The notes under the pieces are model-generated. The model was given only the letters and a program-made list of their open reading frames with translations, was not told where the DNA came from and searched no databases. From the NCBI GenBank assembly GCA_963790875.1, contig CAWBQT010000016.1, positions 558,001-622,000 on the forward strand: DNA of 64,000 nt. The letters are read 5' to 3'. The position numbers were made by a program, and so were the translations under genes. Below, one piece after another: positions 35,932-45,362 of the stretch. Positions within the stretch are counted from its first letter, which is position 1; every line of letters begins with the position of its first letter. This DNA is from AP-15 sp963790875. GTDB taxonomy: Bacteria > Pseudomonadota > Alphaproteobacteria > ATCC43930 > CGMCC-115725.

Positions 35932-36948
35932 GTGGAACATCTGCTTTCAGCGTTGCGCGCAGTGGCCGAAGCCACCCGGTTGCGGCTCCTGGTGTTGTGC
36001 ACTCGGGGCGAGCTTACCGTCAGCGAGCTTACGCAAATCCTCGGTCAGAGCCAGCCGCGGGTCTCGCGACACCTCAAGCTGCTGTGCGAAGCGGGTCTGC
36101 TCGACCGTTTTCGCGAAGGCAGCTGGGTCTTCTATCGCGCAAGCCAGTCCGGACCGGTGGGCGCACTGGCGCGGCAGTTGGTCGCGGCGTGCGACGACAA
36201 CGATCCGACAATCGCGCTCGATCTGCAGCGCTTGGCAGCAATCAAGCGCCGGCGCGCCGAACTCGCCAGAGCTTATTTTCGTGAGAATGCCATGCATTGG
36301 CACCGTATCCGCTCGCTCTACGTCGAGGAGCGGGTGGTCGAGGCGGCACTCGTCGACATCATCGCGGCAGCCGACCCGCGCGATCTGCTCGATATCGGCA
36401 CCGGGACCGGGCGCATGCTCGAAGTGCTGGCGCCGCGCGTCGAGCGCGCCCTCGGCATCGACCAGTCGCGCGAGATGCTCGCCGTGGCGCGCGTTAATCT
36501 CGAACGGGCCGGGCTCGAAAACGGCGCGGTCCGTCTCGGCGACATGTATCAGCTGGCGCTGCCCGACGCCTCGTTCGATGCCGTCGTCATCCACCAAGTG
36601 CTGCATTATGCCGACCGGCCGGCGGCCGCGATCGCCGAGGCGGCACGAGTGTTGCGCCGGGGCGGGCTCCTCGTGCTCGTCGATTTCGCGCCGCATAGGC
36701 TTGAATATCTGCGCCAAGAGCACGCTCACCAGCGGCTTGGCTTTGCCAATTCCGAGATCGCCGAGTGGTGCTGCGCCGCTGGTCTCGAACCGGCGCCGCC
36801 GCAGCCGCTGCAAGGCGATCCGTTGACCGTCGTGATCTGGACCGCGCGCAGCCGCGCGGCGATCGCTGGCCCGCGTACCGTTGGCGATGCGCCGGGTGCC
36901 GTGCCGCCGGGGTCGACGGCACTCCTCACAGAGGAGCTTCGCCGATGA
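35932..36948 (+). CDS. sahR: SahR-like ArsR regulator fused to a SAM-methyltransferase-type domain
   Basis: A protein of about 338 residues from the GTG at 35932 (an in-frame ATG at 35908 is possible). Residues about 1-80 are an ArsR winged helix (LTVSELTQILGQSQPRVSRHLKLL), and residues about 130-290 are a class I methyltransferase-type fold with the SAM/SAH-binding LLDIGTGTGRMLEVL and LGIDQSREML. SahR regulators of Proteobacteria have this fusion and respond to S-adenosylhomocysteine, controlling methionine-cycle genes. Here it is coupled to metF by an ATGA overlap with metH following, which fits that role. Catalytic activity is not excluded. The CGAATAT palindrome upstream suggests autoregulation. 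Confidence 0.78.
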   Translation: MEHLLSALRAVAEATRLRLLVLCTRGELTVSELTQILGQSQPRVSRHLKLLCEAGLLDRFREGSWVFYRASQSGPVGALARQLVAACDDNDPTIALDLQRLAAIKRRRAELARAYFRENAMHWHRIRSLYVEERVVEAALVDIIAAADPRDLLDIGTGTGRMLEVLAPRVERALGIDQSREMLAVARVNLERAGLENGAVRLGDMYQLALPDASFDAVVIHQVLHYADRPAAAIAEAARVLRRGGLLVLVDFAPHRLEYLRQEHAHQRLGFANSEIAEWCCAAGLEPAPPQPLQGDPLTVVIWTARSRAAIAGPRTVGDAPGAVPPGSTALLTEELRR

Positions 36949-37883
36949 TCGGGAGTGGCGATCGGGGAAGAGGACGCGGTCTGCTTGCGGCCGATCCGCT
37001 CGATGATTTCGACCGGAGCCCGCCGCGCATATCGTTCGAGTTTTTTCCGCCGAAGACCGCGGAATTGGAAGCGCGGCTGTGGGACGTCGTCAAACGGCTC
37101 GAACCGTTGCGGCCGCGCTTTGTCTCGGTGACCTATGGCGCGGGCGGATCGACCCGCGAGCGCACGCACGCAACGGTGGGGCGTGTTCGCAACGAGACGG
37201 CTCTCGAACCGGCGGCACATCTGACCTGCGTTGCGGCGAGCCGCGGCGAGATCGATGCGATCGCCGCCGATTATTGGCAGATCGGCATCCGCCACATCGT
37301 CGCCCTGCGCGGCGACCCGCCCGCCGACGCGCCGCGCTATGCGCCGCATCCGCATGGCTATGCCTATGCCGCCGACCTCGTCGCCGGGCTCAAACGCGTC
37401 GCCGACTTCGAGATCAGCGTCGCCGCCTATCCGGAAACCCACCCCGAGGCGGCGAGCGCCGAGCGCGACCTCGACAATCTCAAGCGCAAGATCGACGCCG
37501 GTGCCGCTCGCGCGATCACGCAATATTTTTTCGATGTCGACCTCTTTCTGCGCTTCCGGGACCGCGCCACGGCGGCGGGCATCGCCGTGCCGATTGTTCC
37601 GGGAATTCTGCCGGTAACCAACTACGCCCAGGTAAAAAAGTTCAGCGCGGCCTGCGGCGCGTCGATTCCTTATTGGATGGAGGGTCATTTCGCCGGTCTC
37701 GACGACGATCCCGATACGCGGCGCCTCGTCGCCACCTCCCTCGCCGCCGAGCAATGCCGCCGGCTGCAGGCCAACGGCGTCAACGAGTTTCATTTCTACA
37801 CCCTGAACCGGGCCGATCTGATCGTCGCGATCTGCCATCTCTTGGGCGTGCGCGCAACCAGGCCCGCCGCCGCGACGGCATAA
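36945..37883 (+). CDS. metF: Methylenetetrahydrofolate reductase
   Basis: A 312-residue FAD-dependent reductase producing 5-methyl-THF for MetH. The family start is ISFEFFPPKT, followed by FVSVTYGAGGSTRERTH, IVALRGDPP, AYPETHPEA and ITQYFFDVDLFLRFRD. The N-terminal 28 residues before it are not conserved. The start ATG overlaps the regulator stop (ATGA), and metH begins 15 bases after the stop, so the three genes form an operon. Confidence 0.96.
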   Translation: MIGSGDRGRGRGLLAADPLDDFDRSPPRISFEFFPPKTAELEARLWDVVKRLEPLRPRFVSVTYGAGGSTRERTHATVGRVRNETALEPAAHLTCVAASRGEIDAIAADYWQIGIRHIVALRGDPPADAPRYAPHPHGYAYAADLVAGLKRVADFEISVAAYPETHPEAASAERDLDNLKRKIDAGAARAITQYFFDVDLFLRFRDRATAAGIAVPIVPGILPVTNYAQVKKFSAACGASIPYWMEGHFAGLDDDPDTRRLVATSLAAEQCRRLQANGVNEFHFYTLNRADLIVAICHLLGVRATRPAAATA

Positions 37884-37898
37884 GCGGAAACCGGGTTG

Positions 37899-40800
37899 AT
37901 GGCCCATTTTCTCGATTATCTCGCCGAACATGTCGTCCTTTGCGACGGTGCGATCGGGACCCGGGTGCAGGCGTGCAACCTCGACATCGAGCGCGACTTC
38001 CTCGGCAACGAGAACTGCACCGAGATCGTCTGCGAAAGCCGTCCCGATCTCGTCCGCGAAATCCACCGCTCTTATCTTGCGGCCGGCTGCGACGCGATCC
38101 AGACCAACAGCTTCGGCGGTTCGCCGATCACCCTCGGCGAGTTCGGGCTCGGCGACCGGGCCTTTGCGCTGAACCGTCGTGCCGCCGAACTCGCGCGCGA
38201 GGCGGTGGCCGAATTCGCCGCTGACGGGCGCAGCCGTTTCGTGCTCGGCTCGGTCGGGCCGGGGACGCGCCTGCCGTCGCTTGGCCATGTCGCCTATCAG
38301 GAACTCGAGGATGCGCTCGCCGCGCAATGCTCCGGGCTCGTCGCGGGTGGCGTCGACGCGATCCTGATCGAGACCTGCCAGGACCCGCTGCAGATCAAGG
38401 CCGCCGTAAATGGCGCCAAACGGGCGCGTGAGCCGGCGCGCCAGGATCTGCCGATCCTGGTCCAGGTGACCGTCGAAACCACCGGGACGTTGCTCGTCGG
38501 CGCTGACATCGCCGCCGCGGCGACGATCGTCCAGGCGCTCGACGTGCCGATGATCGGGCTCAATTGCGCGACCGGCGCGCGCGAGATGGCCGAACACGTC
38601 AGATGGCTCGGCGAGAACTGGCCCGGCCATATTTCGGTGCAGCCGAATGCCGGCCTCCCCGAACTGGTCGGCGGCCGGGCGCACTACCCGCTCGGCGCCG
38701 CCGAATTGGCGCAGTGGCTCGAGCGCTTTGTCATCGAAGACGGGGTCGCAATGATCGGCGGCTGCTGCGGCACCGAGGCGGTGCACATCGCGGCACTCGA
38801 TGCGATGCTGCGTCGCCTGGGTGAACGGCGCCGCCGTCCGGCGCCGCGCGCCCGCACGGTCAGATGGTCGCCCGCCGTCGCCTCGCTCTACGGGCAGGTG
38901 CCGCTGCGGCAGGAAAATGCCTGGATGTCGATCGGCGAGCGCTGCAATGCCAATGGCTCGCGCAAATTTCGCGGGCTGCAGGAGGCGGGCGATTGGGACG
39001 GTTGCGTCGAGATGGCGCGCGAGCAGGTCAGGGAAGGCTCGCACACGCTCGATCTCTGCACCGCCTTTGTCGGCCGCGACGAGGTCGCCGATATGAGCCA
39101 GGCGGTGACCCGGATGCGCGGTGCCGTCAATGCGCCGCTGGTCGTCGATTCGACCGAGTATCCGGTCCTCGAAGCGGCGTTGCAGCTGTACGGCGGCAAG
39201 CCGATCATCAACTCGATCAATTTCGAGGACGGCGAAGATGCGGCCGACCGCCGGCTGCGTCTCGCGCGCCGCTTCGGCGCCGCAGTCATTGCGCTGACGA
39301 TCGACGAGACCGGCATGGCCAAGGAGGTTGCGCACAAGCTCGCCGTCGCGCGCCGGCTCTACGATTTTGCTTGTTGCAAGCACGGCCTACCTGCGGCGGA
39401 CCTGCTGTTCGACCCGCTGACCTTCACGATCTGCACCGGCAACGAGGACGACCGCAAGCTCGGCCGCAACACGCTCGACGCGATCGCGGAAATCGCCCGG
39501 GCGATGCCCGAATGCCAGATCATCCTAGGCCTTTCCAACATCTCGTTCGGGCTCAACCCGGCGGCGCGGCAGATCCTGAACTCGGTCTTTCTCGACCATG
39601 CGCTGCGCCGCGGTTTGACCAGCGCCATCGTGCATTTCTCGCGCATCGTGCCGTTGCACCGCATCCCGGCGGAAGAGCTGCGGGTCGCCGAGGACCTGAT
39701 CTTCGACCGCCGGCGCGACGGCTACGATCCGCTGCAGGCGTTCATCGCCCTGTTCGAAGACCGCACCGGCGAAAAGCGCGAGAAGAAGGGGCGTCCCGAA
39801 AAGCTGGAGGACCGGCTCGCCCAGCGGATCGTCGACGGCGACCGCCAGGGGCTCGAAGCCGATCTCGACCTGGCCCTGCAGCGCCTGCAGCCGCTCGACA
39901 TCATCAACGACATCCTCCTCGCCGGCATGAAGACGGTCGGCGAGCTGTTCGGCGCCGGCAAGATGCAGCTGCCCTTCGTGCTGCAATCGGCCGAGACGAT
40001 GAAGGCCGCGGTCGGGTTCCTCGAACCGCATATGGAGCGGGTCGAGGGCCAGGAAAAAGGCAGGGTGGTGTTGGCGACGGTCCGCGGCGACGTGCACGAC
40101 ATCGGCAAGAACCTCGTCGACATTATCCTGACCAACAACGGCTATCGCGTCGTCAATCTCGGCATCAAGCAGCCGGTCGGCGCGATCCTCGAAGCCGCCG
40201 TCCTGCACAAGGCCGACGCCGTCGGGATGTCCGGGCTGCTGGTCAAGTCGACTGTCGTGATGCGTGAAAACCTCGAAGAGATGAGCCGCCAGGGGTTGCA
40301 CCTGCCGGTGATGCTGGGCGGCGCGGCGCTGACGCGGCGTTATGTCGAGGAAGACTGCGCCAAATCCTATGCCTGCGGTCGCGTCGCCTATGCCCGCGAC
40401 GCCTTCGACGGACTCCACCTGATGGACAAGATCGTCGGCGGCGGTTTCGATGCGCATCTCGCCGAAACCCGTCGCAAGAGCGAGGGCCGGTCGAAGAACC
40501 CGTCGCGCAAGCTCGGCCGCGCCGCCGATCCGAAGCCGTTGCGGCCGGTGGATCTCGACGAGATCCGGCTGCGCCGTGCGGAGCTCACCCGCGGCCTGCC
40601 GGTGCCGCAGCCGCCGTTCTGGGGGCCGCGGACGATCGAGCGGATCTCGCCGAAGGCCGTGCTGCCCTATTTGAACGAGCGCATGCTCTACCAGTTTCAG
40701 TGGGGCTATCGAAAGGACGGGAAGTCGCTCGCCGAGTACCGCGACTGGGCCAAGGGTGAATTGCGCCCGATATTGCAGCGCATTGTCGACCGCGCGATCG

Positions 40801-41393
40801 GCGAGGAAATCCTGGTGCCGCAGGCCGCTTACGGCTACTGGCCCTGCGCCGCCGAGGGCAACGACGTCATGCTGTTCGCCGAGGACGGCAAGAGCGAGGT
40901 GGCCCGTTTCTCGTTCCCGCGCCAGAACAAGGATGGCGGGCTGTGCATCGCCGATTTCTTCCGCGGCGTCGACGACCGGACGCGGGATGTGATCGGCCTG
41001 CAGGTCGTAACGATGGGCCGCCGCGCCTCCGAGGCGGCGCGCGAATGGTTCGCGCAGAACCGCTATCAGGATTACCTTTACCTGCACGGGCTCTCGGTCG
41101 AAATGGCCGAAGCGCTGGCCGAATATGTGCACCGGCGGATTCGCGGCGAACTCGGCTTTGCTGCCGCGGAGGCGCGCGACACGGAGGGCCTCTTGGCGCA
41201 GGGCTATCGCGGCAGCCGGTATTCGTTCGGCTATCCGGCCTGTCCGAACCTTGCCGACCAGAAGGAGCTGTTGGCCCTGCTCAACGCCGCGGCGATTGGC
41301 ATCACCCTTTCCGAGGAAGACCAGCTCGACCCCGAGCAATCGACCTCGGCGATCGTCGTGCACCACCCGCAGGCAAAGTATTTTTCGGTGTGA
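37899..41393 (+). CDS. metH: Cobalamin-dependent methionine synthase
   Basis: A full-length MetH of 1,164 residues from the ATG at 37899 (a TTG lies one codon earlier). Domains in order: homocysteine/zinc domain (residues about 1-310, zinc ligands in GLNCATG and MIGGCCGTEA), pterin-binding domain (about 345-600, starting NAWMSIGERCNANGSR), cobalamin-binding cap and core (about 640-880, with the cobalt-ligating His in DVHDIGKNLV) and reactivation domain (about 890-1160, with AYGYWPC and the C-terminal GYPACPNL). It transfers the methyl group of methyl-THF to homocysteine and so needs vitamin B12. No cobalamin riboswitch was seen in the 15-base gap before it. Confidence 0.97.
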   Translation: MAHFLDYLAEHVVLCDGAIGTRVQACNLDIERDFLGNENCTEIVCESRPDLVREIHRSYLAAGCDAIQTNSFGGSPITLGEFGLGDRAFALNRRAAELAREAVAEFAADGRSRFVLGSVGPGTRLPSLGHVAYQELEDALAAQCSGLVAGGVDAILIETCQDPLQIKAAVNGAKRAREPARQDLPILVQVTVETTGTLLVGADIAAAATIVQALDVPMIGLNCATGAREMAEHVRWLGENWPGHISVQPNAGLPELVGGRAHYPLGAAELAQWLERFVIEDGVAMIGGCCGTEAVHIAALDAMLRRLGERRRRPAPRARTVRWSPAVASLYGQVPLRQENAWMSIGERCNANGSRKFRGLQEAGDWDGCVEMAREQVREGSHTLDLCTAFVGRDEVADMSQAVTRMRGAVNAPLVVDSTEYPVLEAALQLYGGKPIINSINFEDGEDAADRRLRLARRFGAAVIALTIDETGMAKEVAHKLAVARRLYDFACCKHGLPAADLLFDPLTFTICTGNEDDRKLGRNTLDAIAEIARAMPECQIILGLSNISFGLNPAARQILNSVFLDHALRRGLTSAIVHFSRIVPLHRIPAEELRVAEDLIFDRRRDGYDPLQAFIALFEDRTGEKREKKGRPEKLEDRLAQRIVDGDRQGLEADLDLALQRLQPLDIINDILLAGMKTVGELFGAGKMQLPFVLQSAETMKAAVGFLEPHMERVEGQEKGRVVLATVRGDVHDIGKNLVDIILTNNGYRVVNLGIKQPVGAILEAAVLHKADAVGMSGLLVKSTVVMRENLEEMSRQGLHLPVMLGGAALTRRYVEEDCAKSYACGRVAYARDAFDGLHLMDKIVGGGFDAHLAETRRKSEGRSKNPSRKLGRAADPKPLRPVDLDEIRLRRAELTRGLPVPQPPFWGPRTIERISPKAVLPYLNERMLYQFQWGYRKDGKSLAEYRDWAKGELRPILQRIVDRAIGEEILVPQAAYGYWPCAAEGNDVMLFAEDGKSEVARFSFPRQNKDGGLCIADFFRGVDDRTRDVIGLQVVTMGRRASEAAREWFAQNRYQDYLYLHGLSVEMAEALAEYVHRRIRGELGFAAAEARDTEGLLAQGYRGSRYSFGYPACPNLADQKELLALLNAAAIGITLSEEDQLDPEQSTSAIVVHHPQAKYFSV

Positions 41394-41522
41394 ACCGCCG
41401 GCCGCCAATGCCGAGTGCTCCCTGCCAAAATGCGCATGCCGGGCGATGTGTTCGTCGACCCCCCAGCCGGCACGATATTTGCCGGACGGATCAATAGATT
41501 GGGGAGTATCACCGGTGTGCGA

Positions 41523-41577
41523 GCAGGGAGAAAATGGAGCAACCGCAGGGAGAAAAAGCCTGCCGGCAGGGAGAGAA
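41523..41577. repeat. three short direct repeats and a palindrome after metH
   Basis: GCAGGGAGAAAA occurs at 41523-41534 and 41545-41556, and GCAGGGAGAGAA at 41566-41577, spaced 22 and 21 bases apart. The last overlaps the perfect palindrome CCTGCCGGCAGG (41559-41570). They occupy the region where the 5' end of cysQ would be expected. They may be a dispersed intergenic repeat; no spacer or leader structure suggests CRISPR. Confidence 0.45.
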
Positions 41578-41629
41578 GAGACACGATTCTGGCAGTAAAC
41601 CTCCCTGCGAAATTGCACAAAACGCGCCG

Positions 41630-42265
41630 GTGGCCGAGCGATCATCGTGGCGATGCTGGAAGCGTCGTTTTCGGACATCTCGGTGATCTCCGAGGAGCGG
41701 GTCGAGGCCGAAGGGTTTGCCGCCCTCGGCGGCGGCGCGTTTCTGGCCCGTCGACCCGCTCGACGGCACCCGCGAATTCATCGCCAGGAACGGCGAGTTT
41801 GCGGTCTGCATCGGGCTCGTCGAAGAGGGCCGCCCGCTCCTTGGCGTCGTCTATGGCCCGGCGCTGGGCCTGACCTATGCCGCCTGTGGTCCGGGCACCG
41901 CGACCCGGATGCGCGGCGGCGGTGAGGCGGAGCCGATCGCGACCGGCGCGCCGGCGGCCGACGGCCTCGTCGTCGTGCACAGCCGCTCGCACGAGAACAG
42001 CCAGCGGCTCGCCGAGTTTCCCGCCGACTATCCGGTCAAGGCGCGCGTCAAATGCGGCAGCGCGCTCAAACTCAGCGTCCTCGCCGCCGGCGAGGCCGAC
42101 CTCTATCCGCGCTTCGGCACAACCATGGAATGGGATACCGCGGCCGGCCAGGCGATCCTCGAAGCCGCCGGCGGCCGCGTCGAAACCGGCGACGGGACGC
42201 GGCTCCATTACGGCAAGCCCGGCCTCAAGAACGATGGCTTTATCGCCTGGGGCCGGCGGCGCTGA
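41630..42265 (+). pseudogene. cysQ: cysQ remnant (3'(2'),5'-bisphosphate nucleotidase), truncated and frameshifted
   Basis: The sequence corresponds to the C-terminal three quarters of a CysQ/inositol-monophosphatase-family enzyme. One frame encodes AIIVAMLEASFSDISVISEE and ALGGGAF; after a single extra base at about 41737 the adjacent frame continues RFWPVDPLDGTREFIARNGE, the metal-binding DPxDGT motif, through MEWDTAAGQAILEAAGG to the stop at 42265. The first 55-60 residues of the family are missing and replaced by repeat-containing DNA. The two defects together indicate a dead gene. It originally may have recycled PAP from sulfate assimilation. Confidence 0.75.
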
Positions 42266-42282
42266 GATGGCGCCGCAGAAGA

Positions 42283-42747
42283 ACGGCGCACTGCTTGCCG
42301 GGATCCTTTCGGCAAGTCCAAACACACGAGGCGCGCTCTATGACCTCCCAACGTCGTCGCCGGAGCTGACGCTCTGCGTGCTTCGGATATTGCGGAACGC
42401 TGCGAGATCGTCGCAGGCGATTTCTTTGAAACAGTGCCCGCCGACGGTGACGCGTACCTCCTCAGCCGCGTTATCCACGAGTGGGACGCCGCCGCCGCAT
42501 TGACGATCCTGGTAAACTGCAGGCGCAGGATGGGTCCCGACGGCCGCTTGCTCCTCTTCGAGGGGTATCGAAACCGCCAAACGAACCGGACCCGTACAAG
42601 TTTTTCGATGTGTGGTTCATCGACGGCGGCGGACGCGAGCGGACCGAAGCGGAATATAGGACACTGCTCCACCGCGCAGGATTTACGCTGGCGCGTGTTG
42701 TGTCGACGGGCAGGGCGAGCGCCATCCTCGAAGGGCATTCCGTGTAG
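42283..42747 (+). pseudogene. O-methyltransferase (Methyltransf_2) remnant in three frames
   Basis: Three successive frames join into the C-terminal half of a hydroxyneurosporene/acetylserotonin-type O-methyltransferase: NGALLAGILSASPNTRGALYDLP, then VVAGADALRASDIAERCEIV and GDAYLLSRVIHEWDAAAALT, then PPNEPDPYKFFDVWF and GGRERTEAEYRTLLHRAGF up to a stop at 42747. Frame changes of one base lie near 42350 and 42565. The N-terminal half of the family (about 170 residues) is absent; the fragment begins abruptly 17 bases after the cysQ stop. It is a decayed fragment. Confidence 0.7.
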
Positions 42748-43213
42748 ATGGCCCTTGGGTCGGCGAACGGCCGGTTCGGCGCATCTGACCCGTTGCCGAG
42801 CGTTGCTCCAGGGTCGGCTCACTGGACCCGAAGCCGACCCTCGGCCCTGGCGACGGGGACTACTCTTCGTGTAGAGGGTTTCGGATGACGGCCCCATCAC
42901 AAGCCTATTCACGAGCACCGGGGCCGTCGTCCGAAAGCCTTCAGGGAAGGAACCCGCGGGATGTGGGCCGCAGCGCTGCGGAGGCTCTATGGGGATTTCG
43001 ACCGGCGCGTTGCGGATTGGGCTGGTGATAATGTGGCGGGGGGAGTGATCGCGGAGCCGCGCGGTGGTGGTGACGAGGCTCGGGTGGCCCGGGAACGGGG
43101 TCCGGAGGCCGATCTGGGCGTTTCTGGGTGCTGGCTCGGACGAGCGCTGTCGCGGCCGGCCCTGGACCAGCGAGACAGATCGGCACGGCAGCGGCGAATG
43201 AGGTGGCCCGGGC
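42748..43213. other. non-coding flank of the IS91-type element
   Basis: No supported gene. It contains the large hairpin at 42879-42936. A 14-base stretch AGGGAAGGAACCCG at about 42942 resembles AGGGAGGGAACCCG near 45535 on the other side of the element, which might mark its borders, but the match is too short to be sure. Confidence 0.35.
42879..42936. repeat. 17-bp stem hairpin beside the transposase
   Basis: Arms at 42879-42895 (TTTCGGATGACGGCCCC) and 42920-42936 (GGGGCCGTCGTCCGAAA) pair with one mismatch around a 24-base loop. It lies about 280 bases beyond the 3' end of the IS91-type transposase gene. IS91-family elements use subterminal palindromes for rolling-circle start or termination, so it may be an element end; a structured intergenic repeat is the alternative. 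Confidence 0.55.
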
Positions 43214-44426
43214 TCATGAGGTGTCGATCCTGACGGCGGCGGGCATCGCGGTCGGCCTGTGTCGCGGAGATTCGCCGGCCGTGAACACCTCGATGATGCG
43301 CATGGGCGAGCCGCAGCACGGGCACGGCTTAAGGGGCGTAGGCAGCTCAGCAGCGATGTCCTCAGGCTCGGGCGCCGGCGGAGCGACGTCGAGCAGCTTG
43401 CGGGCGAGCACGAGGTTGTCGGCCTTCACGCCGCTCGCCAGCAGACCGTAGTGGCGGATACGGTGGAAGCCGCTGGGCAGCACGTGGATCAGGAACCGGC
43501 GGATGAACTCGTGCGCGTCGAGCGTCATCGTCTTGTAGCGGCCGGGTCCGTTGATCCGATAGTCCTTGACCTTGAACGTCACCGTCTTGGCATCGGCCGC
43601 GATCAGACGCCGATTCGAGATCGCCACGCGATGCGTGTAGCGCGACAGATAGGCGAGCACCGCCTTGGGCCCGGCGAGCGGGCGCTTGGTGTAGACGTAC
43701 CAGCGCTTTTTCTTGAGCGGCGCCAGATAGGCGGCGAACGCCTTGGCGTCGACGAGCGCGGCGTGCGCGCCGTGGAACGTCAACTGGCCGGCGGCGTGTG
43801 CGGCGAGGAGCTTCTCGATCATCAGCCTGCGGAACAGCTTCGACGAGCACGCGCACCGGCAGAAGGAAGCGGGGCCGCTTGCTGATCCACCGTGATCCAT
43901 CGAGCGAGATGCCGCCGCCCGGCACGATCATGTGCACGTGCGGATGATGCGTCATCGCCGATCCCCAGGTGTGCAACACTGCGGTGATGCCGATTCTGGC
44001 GCCGAGATGCTTGGGGTCAGCCGCGATCGTCAGCATCGTCTCGGCGGACGCCTTGAACAGGAGATCGTAGATCACCGCCTTGTTCTGATAGGCGATATCG
44101 CCGATTGGCGATGGCAGTGTGAACACGACGTGGAAGTATGGCACGGGCAGCAGCTCGGCCGCCCGCGCCTCCATCCACTCAAGCGCCGCCGCGCCCTGGC
44201 ACTTCGGACAGTGCCGGTTGCGGCAGCTGTTGTAGGCGATGGCCGTGTAGCCACAGGCGTCGTTCTCGCAGCGCATGACGTGCCCGCCGAGGGCCGCCGT
44301 GCGGCAGCTCTCGATCGCGTTCATCACCTTGAGCTGGCCGAGGCTCAGGTGACCGCGGTTGGCCTCACGCCAAGCGGGCCCGTGGTCGCGGAAGATATCC
44401 GCGACCTCCAGGGCTCGACGGCCCAT
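43214..44426 (-). pseudogene. tnpA: IS91-family (HUH) transposase, frameshifted
   Basis: From the ATG at 44426 the first frame encodes the N-terminal zinc-binding region (HVMRCENDACGYTAIA and SCRNRHCPKCQ) and the HUH motif HPHVHMIVPGGG. After KRPRFLLPVRVL the frame fails; an extra base at about 43844 shifts it, and the next frame continues KLFRRLMIEKLLAAHAAG, the catalytic-Tyr region LSRYTHRVAISNRRL, and the C-terminal CPCCGSPM to a stop at 43214. All functional motifs are present across the two frames, so the defect is recent or an assembly error. Such enzymes move DNA by a rolling-circle mechanism. Confidence 0.85.
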
Positions 44427-44438
44427 GCGGGACCGGCG

Positions 44439-45349
44439 TTATGCCGGCGGCCCCTCCTTCGGCAGCGTCAGCCGATCGAGGGGGCTCAGCACCGTGCGCA
44501 GCACGTTGGTGGCGACGTGGGTATAGCGGGCTGTGGTGTCCAGCTTGGCATGGCCCAGCAGCACTTGAATCACCCGCACGTCGATATCGCTCTCCAGCAG
44601 ATGCGTGGCGAACGAGTGGCGCAGCGTATGCGGCGTGACCCAGCTGCCGAGCCCCGCGGCCTCGGCCGCCATGTGGCAGACGCGGTTGAGCTGGCGCACC
44701 GTTATTGGCCGCAGCGAGTCCTGACCCGGGAACAGCCAGCCTCTCGACCGGCATTGCGACCACCATGCGCGCAGCAACGAAAGCAGCTGCGGCGACAGCA
44801 TGGCATGCCGGTCCTTGCGGCCTTTGCCCAGCTCGACACGGATCAGCATCCGCTTGGAATCGATGTCGCCGACCCGCAGCATGACGACCTCGCCGCCGCG
44901 CAGACCGGCGCCCTAGGGTCCGGCCTTTGGCCGGCCCGAGGACAGGCTCCGGCGATGCTGAGCGCGGTCTTGTACTTGAGACCGGGGCCGGGTGCGGCCT
45001 CGATCAGCCGGGCGACCTGCTCCCGAGCAAGCACCCGCGGCAGCTTCCGCGGATAGTGCGTGCGGGCCAGTTGATGGGCGAGGTCGGCGCGGCCGAGCGT
45101 GATGGTGAAGAAGAAGCGCAACGCCGAGGCCTGCGTATTCATCGTCGGCGGCTGCGCACCCTGCTCGACCTGTGCGAGCTGGAAGCGGCGGATGTCGTCG
45201 CCGCTCGCAGTATCGGGGGAGCGGCCGAGAAATCTGGCAAAGGTCTCGATATGCCGGATATAGTCGTGCTGTGTCTTGTCGCTAAAGCTCCGGACCGTCA
45301 TGTCCGCGAGCATGCGGCGGCGAAGATCGCTGATCGGCTTGTCGCTCAT
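44439..45349 (-). pseudogene. IS91-associated tyrosine recombinase, disrupted by a small insertion
   Basis: The N-terminal part (SDKPISDLRRRMLADMTVRS onward; SAM-like core-binding domain) runs from 45349 to about 44955. The C-terminal catalytic part is in a different frame and reads GGEVVMLRVGDIDSKRMLI, TPHTLRHSFATHLLESDIDV, the H-x-x-R box, and LLGHAKLDTTARYTHV with the nucleophilic Tyr, ending at 44439. Between them lies about 40 bases of palindromic sequence (44911-44948) that shifts the frame next to the first catalytic Arg (in GLRGGEV). The intact gene would be about 290 residues. Confidence 0.82.
44911..44948. mobile_element. small palindromic insertion inside the integrase
   Basis: Thirty-eight bases with near-perfect inverted arms, GGTCCGGCC and GGCCGGCCC around TTT, followed by CGAGGACAGGCT. 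CCGGCG is present on both sides (44905-44910 and 44949-44954), as a target duplication would leave. Removing 44 bases restores an open frame reading SIAGLRGGEV; removing about 35 would restore the usual SIAYGAGLRGGEV. It has the size of a REP or miniature palindromic element. Confidence 0.5.
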
Positions 45350-45362
45350 CGAAGGCTCCTGT

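Noticed and set aside
36945..37899. A SAM or cobalamin riboswitch controlling metF/metH
   Set aside because: metF overlaps the regulator gene and metH follows after 15 bases, leaving no room for an aptamer; the leader before the regulator contains palindromes but no riboswitch core that I recognise.
41523..41577. A mini CRISPR array
   Set aside because: The units are only 12 bases, the spacing is 9-10 bases between units, one unit is imperfect and no cas gene is in the window.
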